Shown piece after piece: positions 28,099 through 37,457 of a stretch of DNA of 64,000 nucleotides. Origin of the DNA: Duganella alba (lineage in GTDB: Bacteria > Pseudomonadota > Gammaproteobacteria > Burkholderiales > Burkholderiaceae_D); assembly GCF_009674495.1 (NCBI RefSeq), contig NZ_WKJN01000032.1, positions 1 to 64,000 of the forward strand, read 5' to 3'. The translations under genes were made by a program, and so were the position numbers. The notes beneath the pieces were generated by a model. The model made no database searches. It saw nothing but the letters and a program-made list of their open reading frames with translations, and had not been told where the DNA came from. Numbering within the stretch: position 1 is the stretch's first letter; each line of letters begins with the position of its first letter.

Positions 28099-28428
28099 CT
28101 ACTGAGCCGGCTGCAATGCGATGACCGCCATGCCGACCAGCGCCAGCACGGCGCCGGCGATGTCGAAGCGCGTCAGCGCCACGCCGTCCACAAAGCGCAG
28201 CCACAGCAGCGCCACGCAAATGTAGGCGCCGCCGTAGGCCGCGTAAGTGCGGCCGGCCGCCGTTGGATGCAGCGTCAGAAGCCAGGCGAACAGCGCCAGC
28301 GACAACGCCGCCGGCAGCAGCAGCCATGCTGATTTTCCCTGCTTCAGCACCAGCCAGGGCAAGTAGCAGCCGACGATTTCCGCCAGTGCCGTCACGAAGA
28401 ACAGCGATGTGATTCTTAAGATATCCAA
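28099..28428 (-). CDS. ynfA: UPF0060 membrane protein
   Basis: A 109-residue four-helix membrane protein of the YnfA/UPF0060 family: FFVTALAEIVGCYLPWLVL at the N-terminus, TAAGRTYAAYGGAYI and LRFVDGVALTRFDIAGA afterwards. The family is related to small multidrug-resistance pumps. The start is TTG at 28428, immediately after the stop of the glycosyltransferase gene; no ATG is available upstream. Tight spacing on both sides indicates one operon. Confidence 0.9.
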   Translation of the reverse strand: MDILRITSLFFVTALAEIVGCYLPWLVLKQGKSAWLLLPAALSLALFAWLLTLHPTAAGRTYAAYGGAYICVALLWLRFVDGVALTRFDIAGAVLALVGMAVIALQPAQ

Positions 28429-29688
28429 CTAGCGCACTCCGAATTTTTCGTTAATCAAGCGCACCGCAGTGGCGACGCCGTTTTCCTGCGCCATCGCATG
28501 CGAAACGGCGGCGGCCCGGATTTGCATCGCGGGCCGCAGAGCGCCGATCCGCGCCGCCAGTTGCTTCGCGGTCACGCTGAGTCGCTTGGCCAGCTTGCCG
28601 GCGACACCCAGCCGCCGCAGCTCATTGCCCCAGTGTTCCTGCTCGCTGATGTGCGCCACCACCACCGATGGCCGGCCCGCCAGCGTGGCCGATTGCGTGG
28701 TGCCGGCGCCGCCATGATGCACCACCGCCGCACAGCGCGGGAAAATCAGGTGGTGCGGCGCGGCCGAGACGTAAAGGATCTGTTGCGAGGAATGGAAACC
28801 GCAGGCCGCCGCATCCTGCGTCTGGATGATGGCCCGGCATCCGGCCAGTTGCGCCGCCTCGGTGAACAGGCGCAGCGTCTCGGTCTGATTGGGAATATCG
28901 GGCGGCGTCCAGCTGCCGAAGGTCATGTAGACCGGCGCAGCGCCGGCGGCAAGGAAGGCCTCCATCGCCGCCGTCAGCCGCCCTTCCAGCTGCATGTTGG
29001 GCATGTCGAGGAAACCGCACACCTGGATGGAAGGCGGCCAGTCCGGCTGCCGTTCGCAGATCCGCGGGCTGACGCCCACCAGCGTCAGCTCCGGCGACAG
29101 CCACACCTGCGTGACGATATCCGTGGTGAGCGGCATGTCCAGCCGCGCACGCAAGCGATTGGGATAGGGACCGGCGGCCTTCTGCAACGCCCACCGGGTC
29201 AGCCGCCAGAGCAGTCCCTGCCCGAACGGCAGGCCAAGCGGATGGCTGCAGGCGCTCGGTATCGCCGCATGCGACAGCAGCACGCTGACATACGGCCTGC
29301 CCGCGCGCTCCGCGGCGATCTGCAAGGGATACATGAAGTAATGGCCGACCAGCAGGTCCGACTCCGACGCCAGTTCCAGCGCGGCCGACAGCATGGCCTC
29401 CTCGGCGGGCAGAAAACCGCCTTCGATCAGCTTCTTCATCTGCGTCAGCGGATTGCGCATCCTGATGGCCGCCTCGCCCAGCGCCGAAGCGTCGGACGGA
29501 TCGATGACCGGCGAGGCGATCACGCGGATGTCCACGCCGGACGGCGACACCATGCCCGCATACGCCGCGCTGTCCACGCAGGTAATCAGCAGCGTGACCG
29601 CATGTCCCGCCAGCTGCAAGCCCTCCGCCAGCGCGACAAACGGCCGTATGTCGCCGTGACTACCCCACGTTTGCAAGCCTATTTTCAT
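28429..29688 (-). CDS. GT1-type glycosyltransferase
   Basis: A 419-residue GT-B fold enzyme like sterol, macrolide or rhamnolipid glycosyltransferases. The N-terminal acceptor domain begins IGLQTWGSHGDIRPFVALA; the C-terminal donor domain has AAVVHHGGAGTTQSATLAGRP (about 330-350) and a HISEQEHWGNELRR segment in the nucleotide-sugar loop. It probably transfers a sugar from a nucleotide donor to a small lipophilic acceptor; the acceptor is unknown. It heads a three-gene operon with ynfA and a membrane protein gene. It does not look like SenB of selenoneine synthesis. Confidence 0.82.
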   Translation of the reverse strand: MKIGLQTWGSHGDIRPFVALAEGLQLAGHAVTLLITCVDSAAYAGMVSPSGVDIRVIASPVIDPSDASALGEAAIRMRNPLTQMKKLIEGGFLPAEEAMLSAALELASESDLLVGHYFMYPLQIAAERAGRPYVSVLLSHAAIPSACSHPLGLPFGQGLLWRLTRWALQKAAGPYPNRLRARLDMPLTTDIVTQVWLSPELTLVGVSPRICERQPDWPPSIQVCGFLDMPNMQLEGRLTAAMEAFLAAGAAPVYMTFGSWTPPDIPNQTETLRLFTEAAQLAGCRAIIQTQDAAACGFHSSQQILYVSAAPHHLIFPRCAAVVHHGGAGTTQSATLAGRPSVVVAHISEQEHWGNELRRLGVAGKLAKRLSVTAKQLAARIGALRPAMQIRAAAVSHAMAQENGVATAVRLINEKFGVR

Positions 29689-29755
29689 GCATTAGCCATC
29701 ACCATAACAATTTATCAATTATGGAATGGGCAAGCACGGCTTGCAAGGAATTTAA

Positions 29756-31408
29756 TCAGCCATTCGCGATCCGGCGCACTTCCTCGTCCGGCAACGACAC
29801 GACCGCCGCAGGCGCGCTGCGCGGACGGCGGCCACGCAAGCCGCTCACGCTGGCCGTATGCGACTCCAGCTTGAACACATCGACCACGTGCGCCAGGCTG
29901 GTCGACTGATCCTGCAACTCCTGCGCGGCGGCGGAAGCCTGCTCCACCAGCGCGGTGTTCTGCTGCGTCATGCTGTCCATTTCGCTGATGGCGTTGTTGA
30001 CCTGCTCGATGCCCGCCGTCTGCTCCATGCTGGCGCCGCTGATCTCGCCCATGATCTCGGTCACGCGCTTCACGCTGGTCACCACTTCGTGCATGGTCTC
30101 GGCGGCCTTGTGCACCTGCTCCGAACCGGCGCCCACCTTCACCACCGAATCATCGATCAGCGCCTTGATCTCCTTGGCCGCCGCGGCCGAGCGTTGCGCC
30201 AGATTGCGCACCTCGGTCGCCACCACCGCGAAGCCACGGCCCTGCTCACCGGCGCGTGCCGCTTCCACCGCCGCGTTCAGCGCCAGGATATTGGTCTGGA
30301 ACGCGATGCCGTCGATGACCGAAATGATATCCACGATCTTCTTCGACGAATCGTTAATCGACGCCATGGTCACGGTGACCTGTTCCATCACATGACCGCC
30401 CTGCTCCGACACGTTGGACGCCGACACCGCCAGCGTGTTCGCCTGCATCGCATTGTGCGCATTCTGGCGCACGGTGCCGGTCAGCTCCTCCATCGCGGTG
30501 GCCACCTTCTCCAGCGACTCCGACTGGTGCTCGGTGCGCAGCGACAGGTCGCGGTTGCCGGTGGCGATTTCCGACGATGCGGTGGCAATCAGATTGGTCC
30601 CCTGGCGCACCTGGCCGACGATAGACGACAGACTGTCGCGCATGGCGGCAATCGCGTGCAGCAGACTGGTTTGGTCGTTGGGCTTGACCTGCACCGCCAC
30701 CGACAGATCGCCCTCGGCGATCTTGTTGGCGATGTCGGTCGCGTAGGTCGGCTCGCCGCCCAGCTGTTTGAGCAGCAGCTGCGTGTTCACCCACGCAATC
30801 AGCACGCTCACCAGCAGCGACAACACCGCCTGCAGCACGATCCACAGGAACGCCTGGTTGGCGTGCGCATCGACGTCGGCGCCGGCGGCATGGGTCTCGG
30901 CCAGCACGGACTTGAGCACCGTGGCGATATCGGCCACGATCTGCTTGCGCAGCGGGCTGCATTCATTGGTCAGGAAGCCCGCGTAGCCTTCCATGTCGCC
31001 GGCTTCGCGCAACTGGCGCGGGCGCTTCAGCGAATCTGCCATTTTCAGCAGGCCGCTGCGGACCTTCTCGAAATCGGCATCGCCCTTGTACGCCGGCGCC
31101 ATCTGCTCCAGCGCCGCCAGATAGATGGCCTTCTGTTCATCGACGATGGCCAGCTCTCTGGACACCGCCGCTGCATCGGTAAACACGTAGGCATTGCGCG
31201 CGGCCAGGCCGGTTTGCGCCAGTGCTTCGCGCGCGACGTACAAGGGCTCCAGCTTCTCGGACATCACGCGCTGCTCGTCGTGAAACGCACTCGTAATCGA
31301 CGACATGCGCACAACCGCGAAGGTTGCCATGATCAACATCAGCGCAGTCAGCGTGCCGAAACTCAGCGCCAGCTGCGTACCTATTTTTAATTTTTTAAAC
31401 GCTTCCAT
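29756..31408 (-). CDS. methyl-accepting chemotaxis protein
   Basis: A 550-residue chemoreceptor: membrane segment (about 10-35), four-helix-bundle periplasmic domain (about 36-190), second membrane segment, HAMP (about 215-268) and the cytoplasmic signalling domain with the near-invariant tip (DGIAFQTNILALNAAVEAARAGEQ, split over about residues 370-393). The C-terminal end is an Arg/Pro-rich tail (LRGRRPRSAPAA) without a CheR-docking pentapeptide of the xWxxF type. The ATG at 31408 has AGGA upstream. Ligand unknown. An intrinsic-terminator hairpin precedes the gene. Confidence 0.92.
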   Translation of the reverse strand: MEAFKKLKIGTQLALSFGTLTALMLIMATFAVVRMSSITSAFHDEQRVMSEKLEPLYVAREALAQTGLAARNAYVFTDAAAVSRELAIVDEQKAIYLAALEQMAPAYKGDADFEKVRSGLLKMADSLKRPRQLREAGDMEGYAGFLTNECSPLRKQIVADIATVLKSVLAETHAAGADVDAHANQAFLWIVLQAVLSLLVSVLIAWVNTQLLLKQLGGEPTYATDIANKIAEGDLSVAVQVKPNDQTSLLHAIAAMRDSLSSIVGQVRQGTNLIATASSEIATGNRDLSLRTEHQSESLEKVATAMEELTGTVRQNAHNAMQANTLAVSASNVSEQGGHVMEQVTVTMASINDSSKKIVDIISVIDGIAFQTNILALNAAVEAARAGEQGRGFAVVATEVRNLAQRSAAAAKEIKALIDDSVVKVGAGSEQVHKAAETMHEVVTSVKRVTEIMGEISGASMEQTAGIEQVNNAISEMDSMTQQNTALVEQASAAAQELQDQSTSLAHVVDVFKLESHTASVSGLRGRRPRSAPAAVVSLPDEEVRRIANG

Positions 31409-31436
31409 CAACTTCCTGTTTGTAAAGGACGAACGC

Positions 31437-31461
31437 AAAAAACGGCGCGGATGGCGCCGTT
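31437..31461 (-). terminator. terminator-like hairpin just upstream of the chemoreceptor gene
   Basis: On the minus strand AACGGCGC and GCGCCGTT enclose CATCC, followed by T6. It ends about 29 bp before the chemoreceptor ATG. It could end transcripts of the lipoprotein gene upstream, but it leaves no room for a complete promoter before the chemoreceptor gene, so it may be a leader attenuator. Confidence 0.65.
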
Positions 31462-31583
31462 AGCTCTTTTCGATCAAAGGGGATGAACAGTGACTAATTG
31501 CAAAGAGGATTATGCATTACCCAATAATATTGTCTATGACAAATAAGTAACTTGCGCAGATTTACCACACTTTTGGGAGGCGA

Positions 31584-32825
31584 CTAGGGGTTACGCTTAG
31601 TATAGAAAGCCTTCAGGCCGTCGTCGTCGCCGGCCAGCAGCAGCGCGTGGTCGGCGAACAGCATCTGGCGGAAGACCGGCGCCGCACCCAGCGCAGCGCC
31701 GCCGGGTAAAGTAAAGCGCAGCAGCATCGGCGTCTGCGCCGACAGCGGCGACGCGTTGACCGCGTAATCGGCCAGCACCAGCACATCGCCCGGCGTGTCG
31801 CCGGTCCTGAAGGCGCCAACCACGCTGGCGGCGATGGTGACGCCGCCGCTGAACGCATGCGCATCGATCTCCGTCGCCCGCGCGTTGCCGCCCCAGTTGG
31901 TGGACAGCGTTTCCTGCGTCAGGTCGGTGCGGCCAGTGGCCTGCACCGGTGCGCCATTGCTGTCCAGCGCCACGCCCATCACGCCGCCGGCAGCGGTGAC
32001 GGTCGCCTTGCCATTCCATAGCACGCCCATCTTGCCATCGGCGTTGAGCGCGAGCGGATACGGCTGCGCGCCGCCGGTGCCGAGCGATCGGATGGTTGGC
32101 GCGCCGGCGCCCTTGGCCCACATCGCCAGCATCGCGCCGCCGTTCTCCAGCCAACCCGCCAACACCGCGCCGCCCGCCGCCGCAACGCGCGGATGCAGCG
32201 CCGCCGTGGATATCGTGAACGGTGGCGTCAGCTGCCTGCCGTTGAAATCGAACTTGCACAGCTTGAGCAGGTATTGCGTCTTGTCGGTGACCGGCAGCAG
32301 CGCGAAGGTGGTGGCCAGCCAGAAGCCGTTGCCATCCACCGCGCCGCCGCTTTCGGCCGCCGCGTAGTCGCCGGCGGGATACAGGTCGATGGCGCTGCCG
32401 GTCAGCCTGGCCTGCGCGTCGAAGTGCAGCAGTTTGGCGCCGGTGGTGGCCTGCACCATGACGAAGCCGTCCGGCGACAGCATCATCAGCCATTCGCCGG
32501 TATAGCCGGCGGCCAGCGTGAAGCCGTAATCGGTGGAGGAAAGCAGCTTGCCCTGCTGATCCAGCACGCTCAGTCGCGTGGCGGCATACACAGGCCTGCC
32601 GTTGACGGTGACAAAGGCATCGGAGCGCGAGCGCACCACGATATGGTCGCCCACCACCAGCGCATCGGCCATGGCCGGCAGCGTGCCGACAGCAACGGGA
32701 TCGGAGACCGAGATGGAAGGCGAAGACGCCGCGGCGCCGGCAGTGACGGTGGCGCTGGAAGAAGAACCGGCGCCGCCACCACAGGCGCTCAGCAAGGCGA
32801 CAACAAGAAGAAGGAAAAAACGCAT
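31584..32825 (-). CDS. lipoprotein of unknown function
   Basis: A 413-residue protein with a lipobox (LLSAC at residues 11-15) followed by a Gly/Ser-rich linker, so it should be lipid-anchored in the envelope. The rest is strand-rich with repeated G-W and D-G turns, as in beta-propeller-like or WD-type repeats, but no family is recognised. It is a single-gene unit; a terminator-like hairpin lies about 120 bp downstream. Confidence 0.65.
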   Translation of the reverse strand: MRFFLLLVVALLSACGGGAGSSSSATVTAGAAASSPSISVSDPVAVGTLPAMADALVVGDHIVVRSRSDAFVTVNGRPVYAATRLSVLDQQGKLLSSTDYGFTLAAGYTGEWLMMLSPDGFVMVQATTGAKLLHFDAQARLTGSAIDLYPAGDYAAAESGGAVDGNGFWLATTFALLPVTDKTQYLLKLCKFDFNGRQLTPPFTISTAALHPRVAAAGGAVLAGWLENGGAMLAMWAKGAGAPTIRSLGTGGAQPYPLALNADGKMGVLWNGKATVTAAGGVMGVALDSNGAPVQATGRTDLTQETLSTNWGGNARATEIDAHAFSGGVTIAASVVGAFRTGDTPGDVLVLADYAVNASPLSAQTPMLLRFTLPGGAALGAAPVFRQMLFADHALLLAGDDDGLKAFYTKRNP

Positions 32826-32913
32826 GCAGGCAGTATAAAAAGAAAAACAACTTCTCCCTACACCGCCCGCATGGCCTGGCGAGCCAGCGTGATGCCCGCT
32901 CAGGCCAGGTTCA

Positions 32914-34191
<1,278 letters not shown>

Positions 34192-34250
34192 GGAGGACGC
34201 CCTGGCAATGGAAAACAAAAAGCATAGCAGAGCATCCGCCAAACGGGAAA

Positions 34251-35444
34251 CTATCCCGGCCAGGCGCAGGTGCGGAAACCTGCAAAGAGGTCGTCGCGCT
34301 CGGGCAGCGCGAAACGGCGAAACTTGGCCGAGCCAAGGCGCGCCGGCGTGGCGAACGAGGCGCCGCGCAGCACCTGGTGCGTGTGGAACCACGGCGTTGA
34401 ATATTCCAGCCAGCGGTCCGCCGCGAAGTCCGGGTACGGCTCGAACGGCGACGCCGTCCACTCCCACAACTGCCCCCAGCGCAAGGCGGGATGGCCGGAC
34501 AAGGCCGCATATTCCCACTCGGCTTCGGTGGGCAGGCGGCGCCCGGCCCAGGCGCAGTAGGCTTGCGCTTCGTACAGGTTGACGTGCCGTACCGGCTCCG
34601 CAGCGGGCAGCGTGGACAGCTTCCCGAAGCGCATGGCGCGCCACTGCGAACCGTCGCGCTGCCAGTAGCGCGGCGCCGAGCGTTCCTGCCGCATCAGCCA
34701 CGCGGCGCCGGCGTCGCTCCAGAACTGGCGGTTGTCGTAGCCGCCATCGATGACGAAATCTGCATACTGGCCGTTGTTCACCGGGGCACTGTCCATGCTG
34801 AACGAGGCCACATGGAAGCTGTGCGCCTGGCGCTCGTTATCGAAACTGAAGCCGTCGCCGGACTTGCGGCCCAGCTGGAAAGTCCCGCCGGGGAAGCGGA
34901 TTTCGGATGGCGCCGGCACTTGCAGCACCTCGCCCGCCGCGTGCACCGGCGCCGGCAGGCCCAGCGCCTGCAGGGCCTGGAGCATGGCTTCGCCCTGCAT
35001 GTCCTCATAGGCCAGCGCCAGGCGGTAGGGATACAGGGCCTCGTCGGTATTCGGTTCGCGCGTCAGCTTGTCCAGCACGCGGTCCAGCACTTCGTGGCAG
35101 TAGGTTTTGACGCCGCCGGGCGTGGGCAGATCCAGCGCCCAGCGGCCGCGGTGCGGCACGCGCTCGGCGTCGAACCAGTCGTCGCCCTTGGTCAGCAGGC
35201 AGTTGCCGTCGGCGTCGGCGGGATGGCTGGACACTGCTTCGCGCAGAATAAACCATTCGGCGAACCAGGCAATCCGCCCCAGTTGCCACAGCGGCGGATT
35301 GATGGTCTGCAGCGGCGGCACGCGCGCCGCCACGTCCATACCGGCGGCGGCAAAACAGTCGAACAGCGAAAGCGTATAATCCCTCGCATGCTGGAGGGCT
35401 TGTGCCAGTTGCTGCGACGTCGCATTCCTGAATGAAGAAGTCAT
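34251..35444 (-). CDS. SenA/EgtB-like protein lacking the iron-ligand histidines
   Basis: A 397-residue protein with a DinB-like N-terminal half and a C-terminal FGE-sulfatase/EgtB half (RLPTEAEWEYAALSG, VLRGASFATPARL, GFRTCAWPG). Layout and context beside selD match SenA, which joins a selenosugar to hercynine in selenoneine synthesis. EgtB and SenA bind iron with three His; by motif the equivalent positions here are Arg57 (PLWQLGRIAWF), Tyr146 and Gln150 (LALAYEDMQGEA), where relatives carry LxH and HxxxH. The reading frame is intact and long, so this is not simple decay. Either it uses another mechanism or it has a non-catalytic role. Compare the true EgtB at 42747-43973, which keeps H44, H136 and H140. 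Confidence 0.7.
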   Translation of the reverse strand: MTSSFRNATSQQLAQALQHARDYTLSLFDCFAAAGMDVAARVPPLQTINPPLWQLGRIAWFAEWFILREAVSSHPADADGNCLLTKGDDWFDAERVPHRGRWALDLPTPGGVKTYCHEVLDRVLDKLTREPNTDEALYPYRLALAYEDMQGEAMLQALQALGLPAPVHAAGEVLQVPAPSEIRFPGGTFQLGRKSGDGFSFDNERQAHSFHVASFSMDSAPVNNGQYADFVIDGGYDNRQFWSDAGAAWLMRQERSAPRYWQRDGSQWRAMRFGKLSTLPAAEPVRHVNLYEAQAYCAWAGRRLPTEAEWEYAALSGHPALRWGQLWEWTASPFEPYPDFAADRWLEYSTPWFHTHQVLRGASFATPARLGSAKFRRFALPERDDLFAGFRTCAWPG

Positions 35445-35498
35445 GCGCCGATTGTACCAGCGCCTCCGCCGCAATCCGAATCAACCAGGAACCGAACC

Positions 35499-36545
35499 AT
35501 GAGCAATGACGCTATCAAACTCACCTCCTTCTCCCACGGCGGCGGCTGCGGCTGCAAAATCGCGCCCGGCGTGCTGTCCGAGATCCTGAAGAACTCCCAT
35601 GGCTTCCCGGTGCCGAAGGAACTGCTGGTCGGGATCGAGACTTCCGACGACGCCGCCGTCTACCAGCTCAATGACGAGCAGGCGCTGATCGCCACCACCG
35701 ATTTCTTCATGCCGATCGTCGACGATCCGTTCGATTTCGGCCGCATCGCCGCCACCAACGCCATCTCCGACGTGTACGCGATGGGTGGCACGCCGATCAT
35801 GGCGCTGGCCCTGGTCGGCATGCCGATCAATAAACTGCCGGTGGAAACCATCGGCCAGATCATCAAGGGCGGCGAGTCGATCTGCGCCGAGGCGGGCATT
35901 CCCATCGCCGGCGGCCACACCATCGACTCGGTGGAGCCAATCTACGGCCTGGTGGTGATGGGCCTGATCCATCCGTCGAAAGTGAAGCGCAACGCCGACG
36001 CCAAGGCCGGCGACGTGCTGATACTGGGCAAGCCGCTGGGCGTGGGCGTGCTGTCGGCCGCACTGAAGAAAGGCGCGCTCAATGACGAGGGCTACCAGGC
36101 CATGATCGCCAACACCACCAAGCTCAATAAGCCGGGCAAGGCCTTGTCCGAGCTGGCCGGCGTGCATGCGTTGACCGACGTCACCGGCTTCGGCCTGCTG
36201 GGCCACCTGCTGGAACTGGCGCGCGGCGCCAAACTGGAAGCGCATCTCGACATGCAGCAAATCCCGCTGCTGCCGGGCGTTGAACAGCTGGCGCGCGACG
36301 GCTACTTCACCGGCGCCTCGGGCCGCAACTGGGAAGCATATGGCAAGGACGTCAAGCTTGCCGAGAGCATCACGCCGGCGCAGCACTCGCTGCTGACCGA
36401 TCCGCAGACGTCCGGCGGCCTGCTGGTGTCCTGCGATGCGGCCAGCGTGGACGACGTGCTGGCCCTGTTCCGGCGCGAAGGCTTCGCCGAAGCCGCCGTC
36501 ATCGGCCGCATGGCCGCAGGCGAGGCGCGCGTCATCGTCAGCTGA
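35499..36545 (+). CDS. selD: selenide, water dikinase
   Basis: A 348-residue SelD. The N-terminal catalytic loop SHGGGCGCKIAPGVL places Cys17 and Lys20 at the same numbers as in E. coli SelD; it is the Cys, not the selenocysteine, form. ATP-binding landmarks such as DDAAVYQL, DFFMPIVDDPFDFGRIAATNAISDVYAMGG (split) and LTDPQTSGGLLV are all present. It makes selenophosphate from selenide and ATP, the Se donor for selenocysteine, 2-selenouridine and selenosugar formation. It is divergent from the SenA-like gene with only 54 bp between, and converges on an NTF2-like gene. Confidence 0.95.
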   Translation: MSNDAIKLTSFSHGGGCGCKIAPGVLSEILKNSHGFPVPKELLVGIETSDDAAVYQLNDEQALIATTDFFMPIVDDPFDFGRIAATNAISDVYAMGGTPIMALALVGMPINKLPVETIGQIIKGGESICAEAGIPIAGGHTIDSVEPIYGLVVMGLIHPSKVKRNADAKAGDVLILGKPLGVGVLSAALKKGALNDEGYQAMIANTTKLNKPGKALSELAGVHALTDVTGFGLLGHLLELARGAKLEAHLDMQQIPLLPGVEQLARDGYFTGASGRNWEAYGKDVKLAESITPAQHSLLTDPQTSGGLLVSCDAASVDDVLALFRREGFAEAAVIGRMAAGEARVIVS

Positions 36546-36547
36546 TC

Positions 36548-37054
36548 TTATGTTTCCGGGATGTGGACCGACCAGACCACGGAGAAGATCTTCCACTGGC
36601 CGCCGCGCTTGACCATCTGCCAGGTCTCGACACCGTAGTTCTCGACCTTGCCGTCGCCGACAAACTCATAGTCGAACATCACCCAGGCCAGATCGCCGTC
36701 CTGGGTGATCTTGACGTTGTAGAAGCGCTCTTCGATGGGCAGTTTGGCGTCTTTGACGAATTGGGCGAAGTCGTTATAGCCGCCACTGGCGCGTACGCCG
36801 TCGAAGTTCGGATCGAGCTCCGCGCGGATCTGCTGCACGCGCTGGTCGGCCATCGGCGCGGTCCACATGATGTTCGAATTCAGCATCAGCGCGGACAGCA
36901 CTTTCACATCCTTGGCCTTCAGCGCGGCCTGGAACTGCTCGGTGACCGCTGTGATGGCCGCCACATCCTCCGGCGTACTGACCGCCTTGGGCGGCGCGGC
37001 CAACGCGGCGCTGGCAAACAAGCCACACAAAACAGCAGAAATGAATCGGCGCAT
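36548..37054 (-). CDS. exported NTF2-like (SnoaL-type) protein
   Basis: A 168-residue protein with a signal peptide (about residues 1-19, ending ALAAP) and an NTF2-like fold: ITAVTEQFQAALKAKDVKVLSALML helix, VMFDYEFVGDG and VETWQMVKRGGQWKIFSVVWSVH strands. It resembles the exported protein at 27033-27482 in plan, not closely in sequence. Function unknown. It converges on selD with two bases between stops, and is divergent from the leuA leader. Confidence 0.75.
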   Translation of the reverse strand: MRRFISAVLCGLFASAALAAPPKAVSTPEDVAAITAVTEQFQAALKAKDVKVLSALMLNSNIMWTAPMADQRVQQIRAELDPNFDGVRASGGYNDFAQFVKDAKLPIEERFYNVKITQDGDLAWVMFDYEFVGDGKVENYGVETWQMVKRGGQWKIFSVVWSVHIPET

Positions 37055-37133
37055 GCACAGTCTCCATGAATGAAAGTGCTCCGATGGTATGCGCGAATTG
37101 CAAAAATATCAAATCAATCATGCAAACATTCGC

Positions 37134-37163
37134 TTGACGGGCGCGGCGCCGATCGCGTACATT
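37134..37163 (+). promoter_or_regulatory. candidate leuA promoter
   Basis: TTGACG (37134-37139) and TACATT (37158-37163) are 18 bases apart. The expected start site falls at about 37170, giving a leader near 290 nt before leuA. Confidence 0.5.
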
Positions 37164-37169
37164 TGAGGA

Positions 37170-37256
37170 ATGATCTCGCATCTGCACCTATCCGCTTTCC
37201 TGCTATCGCCTGCCAGCGCCCTATCGCTAGCAGCGCGTCTACTAGCACGCGTTTAA
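37170..37256 (+). CDS. candidate Leu-rich leader peptide 1 of leuA
   Basis: A 28-codon reading frame in the leuA leader, MISHLHLSAFLLSPASA then LSLAARLLARV, ending in TAA. Eight of 28 codons are Leu and six of these are CTA, a rare Leu codon in this CTG-dominated genome. The ATG coincides with the predicted transcription start, so it might be translated as a leaderless message; GAGGA is present but only one or two bases away. It fits an attenuation peptide that senses charged leucyl-tRNA. No protein function is implied. Confidence 0.5.
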   Translation: MISHLHLSAFLLSPASALSLAARLLARV

Positions 37257-37326
37257 TCCGCGTCTCTGTTGTACCCCGTGCCGGCCACAAGCCGCACCCG
37301 TCTCACAATCCAGGAAAGTTGTACCG

Positions 37327-37380
37327 ATGCTCCCAGCCTTGTCGCTACTGCTAAAACTACCGATCGGTTGCCGCGCCTAG
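37327..37380 (+). CDS. candidate Leu-rich leader peptide 2 of leuA
   Basis: A 17-codon reading frame MLPALSLLLKLPIGCRA ending in TAG, 77 bp before leuA. Six of 17 codons are Leu (CTC, TTG, CTA, CTG, CTA, CTA). AGGAAA at 37312-37317 is a well placed ribosome site (9-base spacing). A CCGATCGG palindrome lies at its 3' end, and a short GTGGC/GCCAC pairing follows, though no T-tract terminator is obvious. Size, place and Leu codons match the leuL-type attenuation peptides of other bacteria. Confidence 0.6.
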   Translation: MLPALSLLLKLPIGCRA

Positions 37381-37457
37381 TATCCCGTGGCCGCGCCGCA
37401 GCCTTTCGCCACATCGTTTAGCCAGTCCCCCTCTATTCCCGATCCAGGAGCATTACC

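Noticed and set aside
28429..29688. The GT1-type glycosyltransferase as the missing SenB
   Set aside because: Its HHGGAGTT donor motif and overall plan fit sterol/macrolide glycosyltransferases, and it sits with ynfA, not with selD. No positive sign of SenB relationship was seen.
31437..31461. A c-di-GMP (GEMM) riboswitch upstream of the chemoreceptor
   Set aside because: The conserved GEMM core could not be found; only the terminator-like hairpin is clear.
37070..37354. A 94-codon plus-strand gene upstream of leuA
   Set aside because: Its frame differs from both Leu-rich peptides, it has no good ribosome site, and its product has no recognisable features.
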